Source: Purshia tridentata (taxonomy: Eukaryota; Streptophyta; Magnoliopsida; Rosales; Rosaceae). From it: DNA of 64,000 nt. The translations under genes were made by a program, and so were the position numbers. Each line of letters starts with the position of its first letter. Position 1 is the stretch's first letter. The stretch lies in assembly GCA_003254885.1 (NCBI GenBank), contig QANT01004276.1, positions 41,135 through 105,134 on the forward strand. Reading direction: 5' to 3'. Shown one piece after another: positions 58,805 to 64,000 of the stretch. The notes beneath the pieces are model-generated. The model had not been told where the DNA came from. It ran no database searches and was given only the letters and a program-made list of their open reading frames with translations.

Positions 58805-61800
58805 GGTTTTTCTTTTCGGTGTATATAATGTTTATACTACTTCTGGGACTTATTTATAGTGCCAACTGCCATGCATTAGCTATAATTATTCTACATGCCC
58901 TGTTTTCTTTCCATAATAAACTCCCAAGTCTTCAGGGCACAGACTTTCCAGTATCTTCTTTCAAATTGCGTTCTTGATTAGGATTTTTGATACACTTATT
59001 CAAAGTCTTTGTCTCTATCTTTAATGAAATGAAATTAACAGCTCATCCATGAGGAGAGACGGTTTTCTATTAAGAGTTTTTGTGGCCATAAAATTAGCGT
59101 GTGCGTTAGGTTAAATTAATGCAAGAATTGACAACTTATCCTTAGGAGGTCTTCCTCCACTATCTTTCTCTCATATGGCTGTGTGCCTGTAAGAAAGAAC
59201 ATGATCATGAAGGATCACCTTGTGGTCAAGTCTTTGTCTCTCACCTTTAAAGTTAAAATTGGAAATTTTGCATTTTCTTGTGGAAGTTAATCAATGAAAT
59301 TGGTGGAAGTGAGAGTTTTATTGGATGTTATTGATGAGGATCCGCAAAGGAAATGTTTATTGGATGTTCGATAGTGTCTTAATTTTTTTTTGGGTGTTTA
59401 GTGGGTTTTTTTCTTCATATGTGACAAAGACCAAAGGGAATATGAGACTCCATGACAAACCGTTATGGTCACCACTGTTAGCTGTGAGAATATCGAAAAA
59501 TCAATCTGGCCCTCCCAAAAACAACCTTTGCATTAATAAAACTTCTAAACAGGTGGTGCAAAGATTCACAAGGGCCAAGAACATTAGGAATAAGATCAAA
59601 TATCAATCACAGAAATCCTCCTATTATGCCACTATAAGCATTTACAGCATGAGTACCTGAAATTTTATTAACAATCTCAGCAGGCAGTACAAATTCAAAT
59701 TCTCAAATTCTCAAATTCTAAGCAGCTGTGTATAAGAGATAATCGATTTTTCATATGACAATTTGGTATATCTGACCAGACACACTATCAAATATCAAAC
59801 CATTATACAAAAAGAAATCCTTGTTTAATTCTTTAAATTTCTCACAGAAAAACAAAATTATAACTTTGAGGCATCCTACATAGATATGACTATGGGATCT
59901 GGGTGGCTGCGAAGTGGCTGGCACCGGCAAATTGAAATTGAAAAGAGGAAGAGAAAGGCGTGAAGTTTAGACTGTTTAGTCAATAGAGAGAGAGTGGACG
60001 TACAATCACAAGGCATTGGTAATAGTATTTATTATTATATAATTTTATTTTTTTTATCACCGACGGCATTTAGTTAGTTGGCGTTAATATTACGAACAGT
60101 ATATATGTTGTCAGTATTAGTTTTACCATCAGACTAAGATTTAGGAATTGGTAATAATTTTTTTTGTAAGAGAGTTGGTCAATCCTTAATAATGCCCTAC
60201 GATTGTAAGATTTTTTTGTAGGGGAAGTGGTTGGCGCTACAAGGTGTGAGGGCGCTGCGAGGAGGCTAGCGTTGAAGGGTGGGAGGCACTACCATGTGGC
60301 TAGCGCTATATGAGGTGAGAGGGAGAGGGTGGTCGGAAAGAGGAAAGAGAGAAGAAAGGAGGGAGAAACAAGGCCGCTACTGCAAGAACACAGTTGTTGG
60401 AGACAAAGAAGGTGAAGGAAGAGAAGAAGCAAATGGTTGAATTTATGGTTCTAGTCGACATGTCGATAAAGTAGTAAAAGGTATATTGGTCAGAAAATAT
60501 AAAAAGGCTAGAAATGTAATTTTGAAGAAAGAGGGTCAAAAAAGCTTATTGTATATTAAAAAAGTTTTTTTTTTTGGTGCCAATATATACTATTGAGTAA
60601 ATTGCACTATTACTTTTACCATTTTCTCATGTTGGTTCATGATTTATTTTTGGTCTTATTTTTGTTCATTTAACATGTACCAATATAATTCATTGTCACT
60701 TTTGGGCCAACCGACATGCCGGACACATTGAGTTTTGTTAAGGGCAAAAATAGATTTTCCTTAAAGAGTATTCTTCTCCAGCCTCTAAACATAACCTAGA
60801 AAAACCCATACAAGAACAAACAAAAACATCTGAGATCTCCCTCAGCTCTCGACCCTTTGCCAGCGATGTCTCAACAACACCATTGAAGAGTTGGTGATCA
60901 GAGCTGTTGATTGGAGTAGAGGAGATCTCTGTTATTGATAGAGGTTTTTGTAGTAGTTATTTTCACAAGCCGAGGGGTGTGTATCAAGTGGAGTCAAACT
61001 GTTGTCTCTCTCGCTTTCTCTCCAATCTAACCCTCCATTTTCTCCTTATAAATCCAGCAGCAACCAAAAATGTAGCCTAGCCAGATTACAACACTGACGC
61101 ACACACCCACTCACTCACACATTCACTTCTTAATTATGCTTTCCAAGATTTTGGGTTTTCACCAAAACCAAATCTTGGAAATGCGTTTGATTCATATCTG
61201 CATTCTGCCCTGAGAATTATGTAAACACAGAGAGTGACAGACTGCAAATGAAGCTTTTGTTGGTTGCTGCCTCAATTTGCTTATTCTTTTCTTTTTGGTT
61301 CTGGGTCCTGTGAGTTGCGTTTCATTTCATACTCAAGATGGACTCAAACCCCCCAAAGATCCTCTCAAATTTAGACTCCAACCATATATGGTATCTGTTA
61401 AATACAAACTACACTAAAATAAGACACAAAAAAATTTTCGTGAACCAACATTAAAAAAAAAAGAGTAAAAATAAGTGAAACAACGTGAATATATTTTGCT
61501 CTATATTATATATATATATATGTATATTAAAAAAAGTTATTGAATTAAATTATTATATAGGCCGCATGAAGCTACTCATATATTACAAGAAAACAGTTCA
61601 CATCACATAGCAATCATACTACACTTTATAACACATAACACACCCACCCATGTTTCCATTTAACCCCAGAGACTATCTACCACTAAGGCTTGCATGCATG
61701 CCCACCGACACTTCAACCGGGGAGACAATGAAAAAACATAAAACTCATCCAAGCTAGACCTATGCATTAACCATGCCAGACAACGAAAGTGAAACCAAAT

Positions 61801-61984
61801 CAACCCCAAGTCGATGTTGTTTTTGATCAGATGAAATGAGTAAGGCTAGAGAGACCACGTCACACCAACTTCACATCCTATTAGGCTATTAGCTGTGATA
61901 TGAAGATGTGGAGGTGTGGTACCTTTGGCCTTACTCTTTGAAATTACTGTGTCGTCAAATTAAAGTCCCATCGCATCCCATTTC
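58805..61984. other. Spacer upstream of the LRR kinase pseudogene and downstream of the MCT1-like gene
   Basis: 58805-59000 is the former LRR kinase promoter. 59.9-61.1 kb has scattered GC-richer text without any coding frame I can support. A T-run at 60561 and an AT microsatellite at 61505-61523 are present. 61565-61984 is probably the 3' UTR of the MCT1-like gene. Confidence 0.45.
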
Positions 61985-63172
61985 TCAACACTGGCGTTTC
62001 TTGCCGCCTCTTTTGCCCACCGGGTTCACTTTCGGGTAGACCAACCCATCACAGGGAGGCGACACCACCACCGGCAAGTACTCTTCGGTGTGGCACCAGA
62101 AAATCTTGTTCTTGAAATTTGCTTTCAGAGCCTCCATACCCTACACACCCAACCCAGAAATTAACCCAGATCATTAAAATTAAAAACAAAATGTAAATTT
62201 AATTGATCAATTTAACAAACCTGTATTTTAGCACAAGTTATTTCGCAGATTTTATTGTTGTTCTTCACGTTCCACTCGGTGTTCTGAAACTTGCGATAGA
62301 ACCTAAATGCTCCAGCAGGAGTGGTGAAGTTGACGAACGCATAGCCAAGATTGGCAACACGCTTCTTAAACCAGAACTGGTTGAAATCCATGGGCAGGTA
62401 CACAAAATCAAACTGGGATGGATCGTGATCGTCGGTCTTGGACGCACCGTTTTGATTTACTTCCCGGCAGTGTTTCTTGAGAATAAAAAGCAAATCACGC
62501 CTCCTGCAGTGTATAGCATTATTATCAATATTATAACTTTTCAGATGGACGAAAGCCCAAAGAACAAACGACAGATTCAGTGAAGTAAAAATCAGAGAAA
62601 AACAGAGCTAACGTGAACTGGTTGGGGATGTTCTTGATCATGACTGTGGTTGGTGTGGGGCTCTGAAGTTGGTCAACACTCGAAGGGAATGGAATCACAC
62701 CGCTGCTACTGGTGACCTTGTTCGGCTGCGACTGCTCCGAGGGCTCAAGCTTTTCGGGTCGGTTCTGGGTCTTTTGAACCCATTTCCGAGTGCCTCTGCC
62801 ACACCCCAGAACAGGAAGCTTGTTGGGCTTCCGTGGCGTCCTTCTCCGCAACCGCATCGGAGGAGCCGCCCCGACTCTGTTACGCAGCACCAGCCTACCA
62901 GAAAGACTTGGAACCTTGTTTTGTTTCCTCTGATTCATCATCTTCAAATCATTACCTTTCACTGTTATTGGGTAATTGGGTTGACCCAGACAGTAATATC
63001 CGGGTTCATAATGATTTTGGTGGAGAGAAAATGGAAAAGGGAAAATTTGGTGGGGCTGAGCCTGAGCGTACGGTGGAAGAGGAAGAAGCTCATGTGCCGT
63101 CTCAGCTGAGGACAGTGGGTAAGGTTTAGCATTGGGGTTCAGTTTTTTACAGACCTTTTCTAATGAAGCCAT
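61985..63172 (-). CDS. MCT1: Mei2-type C-terminal-RRM protein (MCT1-like, TEL-related)
   Basis: Three exons (63172-62613, 62503-62221, 62140-61985) join in frame to 332 residues. The single Mei2-type RRM runs from about residue 174: [13 protein letters not shown], then [22 protein letters not shown] and CEITCAKIQ, followed by [12 protein letters not shown] and a C-terminal KRGGKKRQC. This is the third RRM of Mei2/TERMINAL EAR1-like proteins without the first two, matching the short MCT class. These are RNA-binding regulators linked to development. An N-terminal LNPNAKPYP motif looks like a PABP-binding PAM2 motif. The frame is open to an ATG at 63295 (373 residues). 63172 is chosen because TTAAAA at about 63254-63259 could be the TATA element, and because [14 protein letters not shown] gives a natural start. 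Confidence 0.87.
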
Positions 63173-64000
63173 GGGAGAAGAGGAGGAGGAGGAGAACAAA
63201 AGAAGAAGAGGTTGATGTTGAACTGTGTTGATCATACCGCTCTGGGGTACCCTTTTAAGCATGGCTGGGTGTGTGATCGGACGGTTGGGATTCATTGATC
63301 AGGAGGCTAGTACTGGGTGGGTAGCTAGGTTACTATGAGGTAGATTAAGAAGTGGCTTTTCAGTGTTCAGAGTTTGGTTTTGTTTCACATTTGTGGATAA
63401 GAAATCCCTGTAATCATGAAAATTGGGACTGAAGCATTACTCATCATGTCTTTCGCATTTAATGTACTCTCTGCCCGTCACTCCATTACCAGACAAATCC
63501 CATATACATTGGCGGCGTGAGATGCAGAGAAATACAGAATTAGAGAGAGAGAGAGAGGGAGAGAGACTTTCATGGTTCAGTGTTTGCACACGTTGACACT
63601 CATTTTTCTTTCTCTCTGCGATCCTAAACAGCCAAATGGCAATTGCTTGCTTTCAACTCTGCAGAGTGCAGGTCAATAATAGTGAGAAAACAAAAAGTCT
63701 TCGCCAATCTCTAGGATATAGTTATATAGTGAATAGTGAAAATGGTGCTAATTTTTTTAGGCAGTGAATAGTAAAAATGGTGCTGCTGAGCGAGTCCTCA
63801 TTAAAAGTTTGTATGCTGATATATTAATTTGGATATAAAAAAAAGTTTATTTGAAATTTGGTTTTGGAAAGTCAAATATTAATAAATGGCTTTTTAGCAA
63901 GATACTCACCTGAACTTTAACTCGATTTACATGTTACCACCTAAATTAAAAATTGAAGCAAGTTACCCCTGAATTAAATTTTATTTGCAAGTTACCACCT
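63173..64000. other. MCT1-like gene 5' flank and right edge of the window
   Basis: 63536-63560 is a GA microsatellite. A near-identical 20-base phrase (GTGAATAGTGAAAATGGTGC and GTGAATAGTAAAAATGGTGC) is repeated at about 63730 and 63763. The last ~100 bases hold the recurring phrase 'AAGTTACC(C/A)CCT', typical of the margins of plant dispersed repeats; the element itself would lie beyond the window. Confidence 0.45.

Noticed and set aside
62203-62583. 126-codon plus-strand frame over MCT1-like exon 2
   Set aside because: It is antisense to a conserved RRM exon and shares no feature with known proteins.

Overview
This window is nuclear DNA from a flowering plant (eudicot). It has AT-rich spacers, GT-AG introns, CT-rich 5' leaders and only plant-type gene families. 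The nitrate reductase N-terminus and the gene set look rosaceous (Prunus-like). That is a judgement from memory, not a database result.

Layout, left to right. 16-7013 (-): most of a large double-PHD-module chromatin protein that runs off the left edge. 8995-10425 (+): a TMEM50-type four-helix membrane protein. 12238-16609 (-): a serine-rich protein whose plan resembles animal vasculin (GPBP1). 16.6-22.3 kb: a long spacer with an old ~1.07 kb tandem duplication. 22314-27284 (+): an eight-exon MEKK-type MAP kinase kinase kinase. 31194-32156 (+): a DUF1644 zinc-binding protein behind a 2.3-kb 5'-UTR intron. 33295-34247 (-): an unrecognised basic protein. 34.2-39.9 kb: spacer. 39870-43510 (+): nitrate reductase in four exons. 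43.5-46.5 kb: repeat-rich spacer. 46544-48509 (-): a UGT74-type glucosyltransferase. 48.65 kb: a tRNA-like SINE. 49221-49694 (-): a calmodulin-like protein. 50914-51419 (+) and 52900-53593 (+): mitochondrial-type and plastid-type ribosomal protein S13 genes in tandem. 54698-58804 (-): an LRR receptor kinase pseudogene broken by a 642-bp solo LTR with an intact 5-bp target duplication plus three smaller lesions. 61985-63172 (-): a short Mei2-type C-terminal-RRM protein (MCT1-like).

The genes do not form one pathway. They belong to chromatin and RNA control, MAPK signalling, nitrate assimilation, secondary metabolism, calcium signalling and organelle translation. What connects them is ancestry. 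From memory, members of this set lie around both Arabidopsis nitrate reductase genes, so the window looks like an unfractionated version of a block that Arabidopsis duplicated and then thinned.

The most rewarding items are the tandem S13 pair, the dated-looking solo LTR in the receptor kinase, the SINE with a 12-bp internal expansion, two in-frame repeat expansions in the PHD gene, a PAM2-like motif in the MCT1-like protein and the vasculin-like plant protein. I saw no previously undescribed multi-gene system. Four single N bases sit at homopolymer runs, which suggests a draft assembly.
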